This document shows, piece after piece, positions 22,341-33,630 of a DNA stretch of 64,000 bases. The notes under the pieces are model-generated. The model was not told where the DNA came from. It worked only from the letters and a program-made list of their open reading frames with translations, and ran no database searches. Within the stretch, counting starts at the first letter, position 1. Each line of letters opens with the position of its first letter. Both the position numbers and the translations under genes were made by a program. The DNA is from Symbiodinium natans (lineage: Eukaryota > Sar > Dinophyceae > Suessiales > Symbiodiniaceae): the NCBI GenBank assembly GCA_905221605.1, contig CAJNDS010002287.1, positions 248,001 through 312,000 on the forward strand, in the 5' to 3' direction.

Positions 22341-22941
22341 CGTTGCTTGAGAATATTACTTCAAGGGCCTAGTGGTCTTTGACTTTCCGGAGGTTTTCCT
22401 TAAAAGATGGGGTGGGCGTATCAGGGCCTGAGGCTTTTCAGATGTTGGTGGTCATCATGGAACAAATGAGATGTGGAAGGTTCTGGTGCAGTGTAGGGAT
22501 TTGCGACAGGACCTCAGTCTGCCAGGGCTCGCGCGCTGTCATTGAGGTTGTGGGTTGCATTGCAAGAACACCCAACACAGAACAGTCCCCACGTGACTTG
22601 TAGTTTCGAGTCTTGGCTATCTTGACGAGTTTCACATTCTAAGCTTTGGTAGGAAGCTTGGCTTTGATTGGCCTCGTAGCAGAAGATTTTTGCGTGTTTT
22701 TGCAGAGGCTTCAAAAAGTTTTTTGGGGGGCCCACAAATGCCACGAACTTCCACTTGTGGCTGAAAACTTCATGACTATGTTAAACTTCATCTGATGTAA
22801 AGCAGATTAGAAGCTGATTGATCTTATGAATCAGCTTCTTCAGGCATCCTTTTCAGCCCTGCGAGAACTTTGATTCAGGGGTCTTACTGCAGACAGAGAC
22901 AAACAGTCCCTGACCCCAAGCAAAGCCATCACTCCGCAGGG

Positions 22942-23017
22942 ATGTCGTCAACGAGCACTGCGGAAGGGAGCAGTGCAGACCTGGCCTCAGTCGTCTGGAG
23001 TCTTCTGCGTCCACTGG
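22942..23017 (+). CDS. candidate first exon
   Basis: ATGTCGTCAACGAGCACTGC follows ACTCCGCAGGG and encodes 25 codons ending VVWSLLRPL. A GC-type donor CTGG|GCAAGG is present. GC3 is high. The next exon is not identified; the chain from 23473 is the nearest on the same strand. Confidence 0.3.
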
Positions 23018-23472
23018 GCAAGGATCCAGGGGGCAACTGACTTCTTCAATGCAAGAACCCCGCGACAACGATTGTGCAAATCCTTATCACGAAGGCATTG
23101 GACCGCAAGCCCTGAAAACCAAACCCTCAAACCGTACGTGTCTCCTAAATGCAGGCCTTGTCTTGCACTTGTTCCGCGGCTGACGTGTTTAGGGGTCTGG
23201 GATCCCTGTTGGGCTTCCTTCTTCATTTTTGGGCTTAGGTGCAACTTTTTTGGGTTGAGGATTTGGACCAGTGTGGGCTTAGGTTTCTGCTAGTGCATTC
23301 AGCTCGATGTCCGAATGAGAGGGGTGGGTGAGGCAGTGAACCTTGCAATGTTGCACGCAAGAAATTTGGACTTATGTTCTTTCTCTTCCAAGAGCAAGCC
23401 CACATCCCCCAAAAGCCATGAGACCCAAACTCTCAGCAAAGACTATGATTAAGCTCCAGCCCCCCCGAACAG

Positions 23473-23955
23473 GAGAGGAGCAAGCCTTAATCGCAAGAAA
23501 GAGCGGGCAAGTGGCGAATGGCAAGCCCTAACCCCACAAGGAGTGGGGTGTGCCAGATCCATACTGGGAGTCAACGGGAGTGGAAGTGGCCAGCTTGAAT
23601 GTGCGCGGAACTCGAATCAAGGGCCAGGAGCGACCCTAACATGGCAAGACCCCTGCGCTTGCAACCCGCTGCTCCATCTGTGAACCTTGAACCCTGGAGT
23701 CCCAGAAGCGCCTGCGAAGCCCTTTTCCACAGAGCGTCTCACAAGGACGCCGAGAAGTCGACGCACACCCAGGACTCTGTGGCAGAGGACTGGGCGAAAT
23801 CGAAAGCCCTAAACCCTAGACGCTGAACCTTCAACCGCAAACCCTAAACCTAAGCTGCTGGTGCAAACCCTAAGCCCCCTTCAGCTGTGGAGGCGCAGGA
23901 TGATAGCAGTGATGCCAGCTCCGAGTGCTCGCTAAATGGCGAAGGCGCTACGTCT
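23473..23955 (+). CDS. multi-exon gene fragment with GC-AG introns
   Basis: Four exons chain in phase: 23473-23520, 23557-23629, 23706-23805 and 23899-23955. They encode ALIARKSGQVAN, then PYWESTGVEVASLNVRG, SACEALFHRASHKDAEKS..DSVAEDWAK, and a Ser/Asp/Glu segment DDSSDASSECSLNGEG. All four intron 5' ends are GC (GCAAGCCC, GCGACCC, GCCCTAAACCC, GCAAGACC), a donor known in dinoflagellates. The introns are 36, 76 and 93 nt and all carry CCCTAA units. The 36-nt intron is doubtful. Third codon positions in exon 3 are almost all G/C. Start and end of the gene were not found. The acidic Ser-rich part looks disordered. No family was recognised. Confidence 0.4.
23806..23898 (+). repeat. CCCTAAA-type tract inside a presumed intron
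   Basis: CCCTAAACCCTAG, AACCCTAAACCTAAG and AACCCTAAGCCCCCTTCAG units fill the gap between two in-phase exons. The orientation is CCCTAAA on the coding strand and lies just before the acceptor. Confidence 0.6.
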
Positions 23956-24313
23956 GCAAGACCTGCCTGGGGTCTGTGTCTGGTTTAGTGTTCAGGTTGT
24001 ATTTCTGCCAGCAGGCTTGAGTAGGTAGGCCCATGGATTTTTTTGCGTATCTTCACCGTTTGGGTTGCCTTTCAAGCGGGTGTTTGGCTCGTTTGCTGTG
24101 TGTGGATTCTCTCTCAGTGGCACGTCCGACCCCTACATAAGCTGGCATTCGGGCCTCTGTGGAATGAGAACTTGCCACCTGGCTCTGAGTTTCCTTCTGC
24201 TTCTGCGAATTGCCACATTCCACTTGCCAATCGATGCAAGAGGTTATGTTGCATGTGTTTACCCACTAATCACACAAGCCTGCAGTCCGCGTATATACAC
24301 ATCATACCTATCC

Positions 24314-24315
<2 letters not shown>

Positions 24316-24356
<41 letters not shown>

Positions 24357-24400
24357 GTGAGTGAGTGAGTGAGTGAGAGAGCGAGAGAGAGACCGAGAGA
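24316..24400. repeat. (GA)n microsatellite grading into GAGT repeats
   Basis: About 18 GA dinucleotides followed by eight GTGA/GAGT units. The overlapping minus ORFs (SLSLSL..) are artefacts of the repeat. Confidence 0.9.
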
Positions 24401-24756
24401 CTGAAGAAACGAGCACGTTGGACTTGTGAATCCCCAATGGCTTGCCACGAGCCGCGCAAACCCGTAGTGTTGACACATTGCTTGGGCATGTCGGGGAATA
24501 AAAGACTACGTCACGTGATTGGGGTTTACAAAACGGTTTTGAGCGGTTGCGTCCCATATGAAGCATCAGTGCTTGAATACCAGGAATTTGTTGTCCTCCC
24601 TCACCCCCACCACCAGGTTTTTCCTCGGCGTAACTCCAAGCCCTAACTCCCCAAGCCCTGCCTTCATAGAGTCTAGACTTTTTGGCTGAGGGTTCGAATC
24701 CCCAGTTCTCCAAAGAAGGTGTTTTCTGGACCTATACACCCCAGATCCTAATCTCA

Positions 24757-24886
24757 AACACCAAACCCAAACCCAACATCTTAAACCTGTCATCGCCCTC
24801 AAGCCCTTAACCCTCCAAGCGTTAAACCTGAAGCCCTTTTCCGCCAAGACCCTCAACTCCAAGCCCTAAACCCTCAAACGCCGCAG
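24757..24886 (+). repeat. degenerate CCCTAAA tract ending at a 3' splice site
   Basis: Units such as AACCCAAACCCAACATC, CCCTTAACCCTCC and AAGCCCTAAACCCTC run into GCCGCAG at 24880-24886. The exon GTGCCTGGCGAGG begins immediately after. Confidence 0.6.
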
Positions 24887-25927
24887 GTGCCTGGCGAGGA
24901 CGCCGAGCCGGGCACATTCGAGCCGCTGATATGGCGCGAGGGGTTCAGGGTTTAGGGTTTAGGGCGATTGTCAGAGCTATTCTCACTTGCGCGTCGAACA
25001 GGAGTGAAGTCATCGACAGATGTCAGCCCAATACTAGAACCTGCCGCCCTTTTGAGTGCCTGCTGTGGCGCGTGAGGGGTTCAGGGTGGGCTCATGCAAC
25101 AGATACATATAAGTCTTGAGCGAGCTCTTGCTTGCAGATCTTTGGGACAAATGGTCCCAAAATGGGTAAGGCGCTCCGTAACCCAAAACTTGGAAAAGGA
25201 GGACATCTGCCAATGCATCATTCCTCCTACAATCTTTCCAGAATCCTCACTGCCCTGCTAGCTCGAAGACCCTAAACCCTTACCTTAAAACCCCAAGCTC
25301 TACCTCATTAGGCCGAGCCGAGTGCCAAGCTTTAGCCTTACGCTAGGGCTCAACAGGGGCTGTTGCCCCGAATCCCGAGACACCTGCAACCTAAGCCTCG
25401 TGAGCCCTTGGCACCCCAAACCCTTCGAAGCGCCCTGAGCTCCCAAGGAGAAAAAAGACCCTAGCCCGCCCGTTAAGACCAGCCACGATTGCGCAAACGA
25501 CGAGGTGTCGTCCACGCGCACGCCTGCTGGCCGCGAGGGCTTCTTGGGTTCTGTAAGGGACCAAAACCTCAAACAATCTAACCTTTGTCTAAACACCTTT
25601 CTTTGCGAGCAAACCAAGCCATGGCCTTGATTTCGATTCCTTGTCTTATGTAATGCTCGGTTCTGGGCTGATTGTTGTACGCTTCTGTTGTCTGTCTTTT
25701 GCGAAGGCCTCAGCTTCATAGGGAAACTTAAGCGACGCAATAGCCCGGACAACACAAAACACGTACCCAATGGAAACCATGAATGTTCAATGCGAGCGGC
25801 CACGAGATCCTTGCGGGTGGGGGGGGGGGCTGGGGCCCCTGGCAGATCCTGTTATCCATGTCCCTGCTATCTCAACGAATGTCAGCAGGTGGTGTGTGGA
25901 TTCTACGAGGTGCGGGAGCCGCGGGAG
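24887..25927 (+). CDS. four-exon gene fragment with a duplicated exon pair
   Basis: Exons 24887-24949, 25027-25071, 25478-25552 and 25889-25927 are all phase 0 and encode VPGEDAEPGTFEPLIWREG, then RPFECLLWR, then TSHDCANDEVSSTRT..GFLGS, then VVCGFYEVREPRE. Donors are GTTTAGGGTTTAGGG, GTGAGGGG, GTAAGGGA and GTACGC; acceptors are GCCGCAG, ATGTCAG, GTTAAG and GCAG. Introns are 77, 406 and 336 nt. Exons 1 and 2 share about 30 of 36 bases over the FE.L.WR part, so exon 2 looks like a diverged copy of exon 1. The 77-nt intron opens with two perfect telomeric units. Gene ends were not located. No domain was recognised. If the GTGAGG donor is not used, the second exon runs to a stop at 25119. Confidence 0.45.
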
Positions 25928-26068
25928 GTACGCAGCTCTAGCACGTTCTCATTAAGTCAACATGGGACGTTTTGCACATGCGGCGAGGGATGCCCCGTCC
26001 GGCAGCGCTCCTCGTCAATACCCGCATAATACCCGCATCACTGCGGCTCCTGACGGCGTGTCCCTCAG

Positions 26069-26110
26069 AAGCCGACAACCTTGAATTCTTCGTTCTCTTT
26101 GCGCCCTTAG
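26069..26110 (+). CDS. candidate internal exon followed by a telomere-like donor
   Basis: Between GTCCCTCAG and G|GTTTTGGGGTTTAGGG, phase 1 to 1, 14 codons around ADNLEFFVLFAPL. It could continue the chain ending at 25927, but phases differ, so an exon would be missing. Confidence 0.35.
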   Translation, partial: KPTTLNSSFSLRP

Positions 26111-26355
26111 GTTTTGGGGTTTAGGGTTTTTGTTTCACCTCTTCGTGCCGGTCATGGCTAAGAATTTCTGCGTGCGTGTTGTTGGTTGGCTTTCCCCCTT
26201 TCCGGCTCGCCTCGCCTCCTCCCCCTCCATATCCTCCACAGCATCATCGCTAGTGTCACCAACATCAGCGTGGTCAGCAGATGTCAGCACCACCAGTTAG
26301 GAAGCATCATTCTTCACACATGTCGATACGCTCTATCTCCACCCGGGCTTGGGGT

Positions 26356-26994
26356 TCAGGGTGACCTCAGGATTTTGCAGCGTTTGTGAGCCATTCCAAC
26401 TGCTTCTGGATCGTAGGAGTGAGATGGAAGCGGGGTACTGAAGTCCTCAAGACTCCACAGGGAGCGCGTGCAGCCACGAACTGCAAAGAGGCGGAGGAGC
26501 CCGGCTCGGCCGATTGGCGAAGAGACGGCCCAACAGAGGCTGACACTCGTGATCGCCTTACGTTTACCTTCTCTTGAGCCAGCGTGGGCCATCGATGCCA
26601 GTTCCTCTGAGAAGCTCTCCGTCATGCGAGTCGTTCCACCTCTTCGCTCCACCTCGTCAGCTGAGTTAAGCGTTGTCCTGATCTTCACAGCGTTGCCTAC
26701 CATGACGGAAAGAGTTCGGCGTGCCCATGTGCGGATGTTGGACGAAGCCCTGGCTTGTCCAAGTGTGAGCGGGCAGGTGCAGCGAGCGCACACTAAGTCA
26801 CCTCGTTCGCATTGTTGTGTTTGCCGCAAGGCTCCCCCAGCTCTTCTCTTCCTTTTTGCCAGGTTCCTCGCGCGGACCTGGATGAGATCTTCCCTGCAGT
26901 CCATGGAGTGGCAAACGGACTCAGGCCCATTGAAGTGTCTACAGGGAACGTTGCCGCGCGTATAAAGCCACAAAGCCCACGCTGCCAAGAGCAA
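26356..26994 (-). CDS. 212-codon minus-strand ORF, possibly two exons
   Basis: Protein-like on minus: CARCTCPLTLGQARASS, MVGNAVKIRTTLNSADEVE and ESFSEELASMAHAG. A potential intron GTAAACGTAAGG..CCTCTTTGCAG follows SREG. After it come RSLWSLEDFSTPLPSHSYDP and AVGMAHKRCKILR, then GTCACCCTGAACCC. The frame stays open through the presumed intron, so the splice is optional. The overlapping plus frame (26468-26965) is also open but less even. A related 130-bp segment is at 27010-27150. No domain was recognised. Confidence 0.3.
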   Translation of the reverse strand: MLLAAWALWLYTRGNVPCRHFNGPESVCHSMDCREDLIQVRARNLAKRKRRAGGALRQTQQCERGDLVCARCTCPLTLGQARASSNIRTWARRTLSVMVGNAVKIRTTLNSADEVERRGGTTRMTESFSEELASMAHAGSREGKRKAITSVSLCWAVSSPIGRAGLLRLFAVRGCTRSLWSLEDFSTPLPSHSYDPEAVGMAHKRCKILRSP

Positions 26995-27150
26995 AGCTGT
27001 GGCGCAGGCGCGCGGAGGAGCCCCGGCGGCGGCGTCGGGGCTCTTCGGCCAACTGGCGAAAAGACGGCCTCAGAGAGGCTGAAATTCGTCGTAGCCTTAC
27101 GTTACCTCCTTGTGCCAGCGTGGGCCATGAATGCACAGTTCCTTGAAAAG
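26470..27150. repeat. direct duplication of about 130 bp (26470-26600 and 27010-27150)
   Basis: The copies share GCGGAGGAGC, the block around GCCAACTGGCGAA/GCCGATTGGCGAA, GACGGCC.CA.AGAGGCTGA, CGCCTTACGTTTACC/AGCCTTACGTTACC and GCCAGCGTGGGCCAT. On minus, each has MAHAG followed by a GTAA(A)CGTAAGG donor-like site. Confidence 0.6.
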
Positions 27151-27506
27151 CCGAGTTCGCTACAAAAGCCAAATGGGGCAGTGCCGCAGAGGCCTCGCAG
27201 CAAGAGCCCAATATGCCGGTCATGGAGTGAAGGTTGCGGGAGGCATGCAAGACTTGATAGTGTAGGGTGTGGGTTTGCGCTTGATGTTTCTGACATTGAT
27301 CTCACCTGCCTTGGATGGAACCACTTCGCCAACAGACAGGCTTTGCCAGGCTGTCCTTTGTTCAACTCACCGTGTTCCATTCAGGATACTGAAGTGAAGC
27401 AGCCATGAAGAAGGAGCATCCTTCAAATTGGCGAGGGCCTTCAGTGGCTCTCAACATGGGGCTTCCCTGAATTCTTCAACCCCCCCGATGGTGCAAGGGC
27501 TGGGCC

Positions 27507-27806
27507 ATGTTTGGCAGCCAGGGGCGGGGGGGGGCTGTGTTTCGCTTCATTCGGTTTCTTGCCTCTTATCACTCCCCGCTGCTAGAGCAGGTTTGGGGCT
27601 CACCTGGTACTGTGCGGTTTCTTAGGTTAGTGCGGCAGCACGCGCTGAACATGAACCTGCGCTCGGAGGGCATGTCAGGATGGCGTAGATTGCGACAGAG
27701 GTGTTGGCAAGTGGCCCCACAGGCAACAGCCCCAGCCATCGGCCCAGATCGCCTGAACCAGCCATGCGCAGAGAGCGCAGAATGTTCAACAGCTGGCGGC
27801 AGCTGA
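27507..27806 (+). CDS. unassigned ORF
   Basis: About 100 codons from 27507; the middle (LLEQVWGSPGTVRFLRLV, LRSEGMSGWRRLRQRCWQ) looks like protein. No motif. Minus frames are open too. A further weak ORF lies at 28036-28224 (LTMVRVQVQRALTCRDLE). Confidence 0.25.
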   Translation: MFGSQGRGGAVFRFIRFLASYHSPLLEQVWGSPGTVRFLRLVRQHALNMNLRSEGMSGWRRLRQRCWQVAPQATAPAIGPDRLNQPCAESAECSTAGGS

Positions 27807-28224
27807 TCTGCCACATGAGCCGCTCATGCTGTTTAGGCTGCCGATCCGTAATGAAAAGCTCAGCCGTTGCTCTGCTCTTGTCGTTTTCGGTGCCAGGACC
27901 CCCCCCGCTCCTCTCCTGCCGAGGAAAGGGGTCGTGTGTAAGCCTCCAGTTGCTCTGTGAACTATTTCCTGTGGCAGGCTGGCAGATCTTTCTGTTGCGT
28001 CAGCTCTTGCGGTGAATGTTGGTGCGTGTTGACGAATGTTGTGGCAGCATGACCACCTATCTTCCCAGTGTTGTGTCAGCAAGGTCCGGTTTTGTCAAGT
28101 ACGTCTAGACTTCCAGCACCTGACCATGGTACGAGTGCAAGTGCAAAGGGCATTGACATGTCGTGATCTTGAGTTCCTCGACGATTCGTACAGATGCACG
28201 ACAGACTGTGGACAGGTTCAGTAG

Positions 28225-30139
28225 CAGCCTTTACAAGCCGAAACCGATCTCTCACATGGGGCACCGTCTCGTTGGAATGCCAGGCAGCTGCTTCCCACGA
28301 GCCGGAACTGCCTTCCACGGTCAGAGCTGCTGGAAAAGCAGAGGGCTAGAAATTGCGGTTGTTAACATAGAGCGCTAAGCCGACGGAGAGTGGCAAACAT
28401 CGGCCGTTTTGTTGAGATTCATTGTTGCGGTGTCGGTATGAACCACAAAGTCCGGAACAGCGCCTTGGGTGTTTGCAGGTCCTTGGGCCGAACTTTCGAC
28501 CCATCTAGCCCGGTTCCCGCGACCTTGCAACTGCAACATCATGAGCCCTTAGCGTGTTTATGCCTCCGGTCTCTTCTCGTTGGATGGAAATGCACCTCAG
28601 TAGTCACAACTCCGTTTCTTTCAGCTTCCTGAGTAACTACATTGATATGCTGTGCAAGAACTGATGAGGCATGCTGCAACTTCTGAATCTCCAGTAGTAG
28701 GCTCAAATTTGGCCGCGTGCTGTGGGCTCTGGCACTAAGCTGCGTTGCTGCCAGCAAAACTTGAATTACTAGGAGAAGGGGCCGGGACTAGACATCAGAA
28801 CAGCCAACCAACAGTTTGCTTGCGTGCACCTGCAAATGGGCACGCAGCCTTCGGTCCCATGCCAGCCGCGAGGCAGCTGCCGAATTTTGAAAGCGCAATC
28901 CGCCTCCGGCGCCTAAACTGCAGATAGTAACCTAACATGTCTGACGTGCGAGGCGTATGTGAATCAATGCAGATGAGGCTATATCGATAGGAAATGGAAG
29001 CTTGAGACCGTATGAACCTCGCAGCTCAGCAGAGGTTTGCGATGCTTTGGGTTTGGGTCTTATTTGGGATTAGATTATTTAATGGCTACCGCCAGTGCCG
29101 CCGACCCCACCCCCCGCCATTTTAGGGTGCCTCAGGGCTTAGGGAGTTTCTTGGGTGGCTTCGGCTTGGGCAGCTTGGGGTAGTTGGAGGATTTGGGCGC
29201 CCTTTGCAGGGATGACGCTATGAGGGTTTAGGGTTTAGGGCTAGTTCGCAGCCTTTTGGGAGAGGGGGGGGCCTTCACACTGGTGGCGGGCGGTGCGGAT
29301 GGCGGCTCGTCAGCGTGGGTGGCTCAGGGGGCGGGTGGCTTGGGGCGGTCTTGGTGGTTCGGGTCATGTGGGTGGTTGGGGTGATGTGGGGTTCGGGTGG
29401 TGTGGGTGTTTGGCGGCATGGCTTCGTTCATGTACAGACTGTACAGCCTCAGAGTGTCCTACTGTGCATACCTAGGCTGGGCACTCTGATAGGATTCCTG
29501 ACCCTTGAGGCGGCTGCGGGCAAGTGAGCGAGGAAAGAAAAATACAAATTTGTTAAGTTTACCTGTAACTCCGTATCAGTTTTGTGGGGCCCCTGCAGGG
29601 TCCCAGGAAGGGACCAAGCAGGGCAGCCCCCCCAACTAGAAAAACCTAGATGAATTTAGAATCTGTCCCCATGTGCTTGCATAAAGGCCCACGGGAGGGG
29701 GACCCAAGGACCCCCCGGGGCAACCGGCACCCCGAGAACCAACGCGGATCCTGCAAAAACAGGGCGACCGACCCAAGGACCGGCGGAGGGTGGGAGAAGC
29801 GGGCGACCGACCCAAAGACCGGCGGAGGAGGAAGTTTTAAAACTTGCGTTTTGCGTTGTTCTATACGTCCTGTTGAGTCGGGCCTTTTTTGCTTTGTTCT
29901 AAGCGTCAAAGTGGGCAGATTCCAAATTCCACCGAATCCCGGTGCCCTATGCTCCCTTAGAAGGGCCCCCATGGCTCAAATCCTTCGGCTAATCCAGGGC
30001 ATTTAGCCTTGCGAGCAGCACAACGGCAAAGTTTGGATTGCGAGCCAGGGGTCGGTCAGAAGAGCGTTTGGAAGCGAGGCTTCAAACGGCGCGCGAGGTT
30101 CACGAAGCGGGTTGGTTGGGGTCACACGCCCGACATGAC
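28225..30139. other. no firm gene; small repeats
   Basis: Contains a short TTTAGGG tract (29222-29248, GAGGGTTTAGGGTTTAGGG), a TG-rich patch at 29290-29415, and two tandem copies of GGGCGACCGACCCAA.GACCGGCGGAGG at about 29762-29830. The 29650-30006 ORF spans that repeat and is not convincing. Confidence 0.4.
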
Positions 30140-31845
30140 GAACACCTCAAAAACATAGGCAAACGATGGAGCAAAGACAACAGAAACGAAGAAGCACGCA
30201 AAGAACAATGAAATCAGAAATACAAGCAAAATAGGTCACGGAGTTTCTCTCCTACTCAGGCAGAACAAATTAAAAGGAGAACAGCTCAAAAACATAGGCA
30301 AATGCTATGCCAAAAAACACGAACAAGCATGCAAACAGCAATGCAAACGGAAATGAAAGCAACGTAGGTGACGGAGTTCTTTCTCCCACCCAGGCATAGG
30401 ACAAAAGAAGAACACCTCAAAAACACAGGCAAATGCTTGATCAAAACCCAGAGAAACGACAAAGGACGCAAAGAATGAAAACGGAAATAAATCCAAGGTA
30501 GCGGACGGAGTTTTACCTCCTGCCCAGGCATAGGAGAAAAGAGGAACGCCTCAAAAAGAGAGGCAAATGCTGGATCAAAAGCAACACAAACGCAGAAGGA
30601 GGCAAAGAGCAATGAAATCAGAAATACAAAGCAAAATAGGTCACGGAGTTTCTCTCCTACTCAGGCAGAACAAATGACAAGGAGAACAGCTCAAAAACAC
30701 AGGCAAATGCTATGCCAAAAAACACGAACAAGCATGCAAACAGCAATGCAAACGGAAATACAAGCAATGTAGGTGACGGAGTTCTATCTCCCGCCCAGGC
30801 ATAGGACAAAAGAAGAACACCTCAAAAACACAGGCAAATGCTTGATCAAAACCCAGAGAAACGACAAAGGACGCAAAGAACAATGAAAACGGAAATAAAA
30901 CCAAGGTAGCGGACGGAGTTTTACCTCCTGCCCAGGCATAGGAGAAAAGAGGAACACCTCAAAAAGAGAGGCAAAGGCTGGATCAAAAGCAACACAAACG
31001 CAGAAGGAGGCAAAGAGCAATGAAATCAGAAATACAAGCAAAATAGGTCACGGAGTTTCTCTCCTACTCAGGCAGAACAAATGACAAGGAGAACAGCTCA
31101 AAAACACAGGCAAATGCTATGCCAAAAATCACGAACAAGCATGCAAACAGCAATGCAAACGGAAATAAAAGCAATGTAGGTGACGGAGTTCTATCTCCCG
31201 CCCAGGCATAGGACAAAAGAAGAACACCTCAAAAACACAGGCAAACGCTTGATCAAAACCCAGAGAAACGACAAAGGACGCAAAGAATGAAAACGGAAAT
31301 AAAACCAAGGTAGCGGACGGAGTTTTACCTCCTGCCCAGGCATAGGAGAAAAGAGGAACACCTCAAAAAGAGAGGCAAATGCTGGATCAAAAGCAACACA
31401 AACGCAGAAGGAGGCAAAGAGCAATGAAATCAGAAATACAAGCAAAATAGGTCATGGAGTTTCTCTCCTACCCAGGCATAACAAAAGGAGAACAGCCCAA
31501 AAACATAGGCAAATGCTCTGCCAAGAAACACGAACAAGCTTGCAAACAGCAATGCAAACGGAAATAAAAGCAACAAGGTGACGGACCTCTATCTCCACCC
31601 AGGCACAGGACAAAAGAAGAACACCTCAAAAACACAGGCAAATGCTTGATCAAAACCCAGAGAAACGACAAAGGACGCAAAGAACAATGAAAACGGAAAT
31701 AAAACCAAGGTAGCGGACGAAGTTTTACCTTCTGCCCAGGCATAGGAGAAAAGAGGAACACCTCAAAAAGAGAGGCAAATGCTGGATCAAAAGCAACACA
31801 AACGCAGAAGGAGGCAAAGAGCAGTGCGTCTGAACAAGGACAACA
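30140..31845. repeat. higher-order satellite: trimers of about 135-bp monomers
   Basis: Monomers of 129-141 bp each end near CAGGCAAATGC. Three types (followed by TATGCC, TTGATC and TGGATC) alternate strictly, giving a higher-order period of 397-409 bp through four rounds. Equivalent sites are 30297, 30702, 31108 and 31507 for one type. The minus strand stays open over several monomers (PMPGQEVKLRPLPW..) because the monomer length is near a multiple of three. I treat that as incidental. Confidence 0.9.
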
Positions 31846-31862
31846 CAAGAGCACCTTTAAAA

Positions 31863-31863
<1 letters not shown>

Positions 31864-31912
<49 letters not shown>

Positions 31913-31920
31913 ACACACAC

Positions 31921-31986
<66 letters not shown>

Positions 31987-32085
31987 CCACGCACGCACGC
32001 ACGCACGCACGAACGAACGCACGCACGCACGCACGCACGGCGAACGCACGCAACGCACGCACCACGCACGCACGCACGCACGCAC
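31864..32085. repeat. (CA)n then (CACG)n microsatellite abutting the gap
   Basis: Roughly 120 nt of CA dinucleotides with few interruptions change to CACG/GAACG tetranucleotides and run into the N block. Confidence 0.95.
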
Positions 32086-32185
32086 NNNNNNNNNNNNNNN
32101 NNNNNNNNNNNNNNNNNNNNNNNNNNNNNNNNNNNNNNNNNNNNNNNNNNNNNNNNNNNNNNNNNNNNNNNNNNNNNNNNNNNNN
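32086..32185. other. assembly gap, 100 N
   Basis: Exactly 100 N, the conventional placeholder for a gap of unknown size, placed between two tandem repeats. The true distance and even adjacency are unknown. Confidence 0.98.
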
Positions 32186-32492
32186 GGGGGTCGGCGGGGG
32201 TGGGAAGGGCGGGGGGAGCGGGGGCAGCGGGCGGGGGCAGCGAAGGGAGGGTTCGGGCATGCACTGGAGCCCTTGAAAACACTCCATTCTAACAGCAGGG
32301 GTGGGAAGGGCGGGGGGAGCGGGGGGAGCGGGGGGGGCGGGGGCAGCGAAGGGAGGGCTCGGGCATGCACTGGAGCCCTTAAAAACACTCCATTCTAACA
32401 GCAAGGCAGCGGGAGGGGTGGGCAGGAGTGGGGCATGCACTAAACCCCCAAAAAACACGCCAGTCTGACAGCAAGGCAGCGGAGGGGGTCGG

Positions 32493-32549
<57 letters not shown>

Positions 32550-33574
32550 CGAAGGGAGGGCTCGAGCATGCACTGGAGCCCTTAAAACACTCCATTCTAA
32601 CAGCAAGGCAGCGGGAGGGGTGGGCAGGAGTGGGGCATGCACTGGAGCCCTTAAAACACGCCAGTTTGACAGCAAGGCAGTGGAGGGGGTCGGCGGGGGT
32701 GGGAAGGGCGGGGGGAGCGGGGGCAGCGGGGGGGGCGGGGGGGGCGGGGGCAGCAAAGGGAGGGTTCGGGCATGCACTGGAGCCCTTGAAAACACTCCAT
32801 TCTAACAGCAAGGCAGCGGGAGGGGTGGGCAGGAGTGGGGTGGGAAGGGCGAGGGGAGCGGGGGGGGGGAGCGGGAGGGGGGGTGGGAAGGGCGGGGGGA
32901 GCGGGGGGAGCGGGGGGGGGCAGCAAGGCAAGCGGGGGGGGCAGGGGCAGCGAAGGGAGGGTTCGGGCATGCACTGGAGCCCTTGAAAACACTCATTCTA
33001 ACAGCAGGGGTGGGAAGGGCGGGGGGAGCGGGGGGAGCGGGGGGGGCGGGGGCAGCGAAGGGAGGGCTCGGGCATGCACTGGAGCCCTTAAAAACACTCC
33101 ATTCTAACAGCAAGGCAGCGGGAGGGGTGGGCAGGAGTGGGGCATGCACTAAACCCCTTAAAACACGCCAGTCTGACAGCAAGGCAGCGGAGGGGGTCTC
33201 AGGAAGGACTGGTTTGTAGGAGGAGTCTGAAAACCGTCTGCAAGCACGGCTCCTTACCCGAAAACCTCAAGGCTAAACCCTCAAAGAAGCGCCAAGAACC
33301 CAAATCCACAAGGGGCAACGCTGAACAGCTTAACCCCCGGGTTGAAAAAAAATGAACAACACATGGAGCCTCGCGGCCCTTTCGGGGACGCGAAGGCTCA
33401 TCTTGGCTCTCCTCCTTCGATCGCTTCTCCTTTTTAAGGGTTTGGCATGGTTTTGGAGTTTGGGATTCGGGTTTTGTGTGGGTTTGGGGGCTTTGAGTTT
33501 GGACTTTCAAGTTGAAGGGAAAAGGAATCGCAACTTTGGAATGTAGTGGCAGGTCCAAGGGAACAGCGGTTCGG

Positions 33575-33630
<56 letters not shown>

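Noticed and set aside
24259-24713. Ser/Leu-rich minus ORFs and Arg/Glu-rich plus ORFs
   Set aside because: Translation of (GA)n repeats; the same applies at 36541, 39851, 60850 and 61386.
24660-24715. GGTTCGAATCC box suggesting a tRNA
   Set aside because: No five-pair T stem beyond three G-C pairs, no D arm or acceptor stem upstream.
30286-31445. Minus-strand ORFs with recurring PMPGQEVKLRPLPW
   Set aside because: Open only because satellite monomers are close to a multiple of three; other monomers break the frame.
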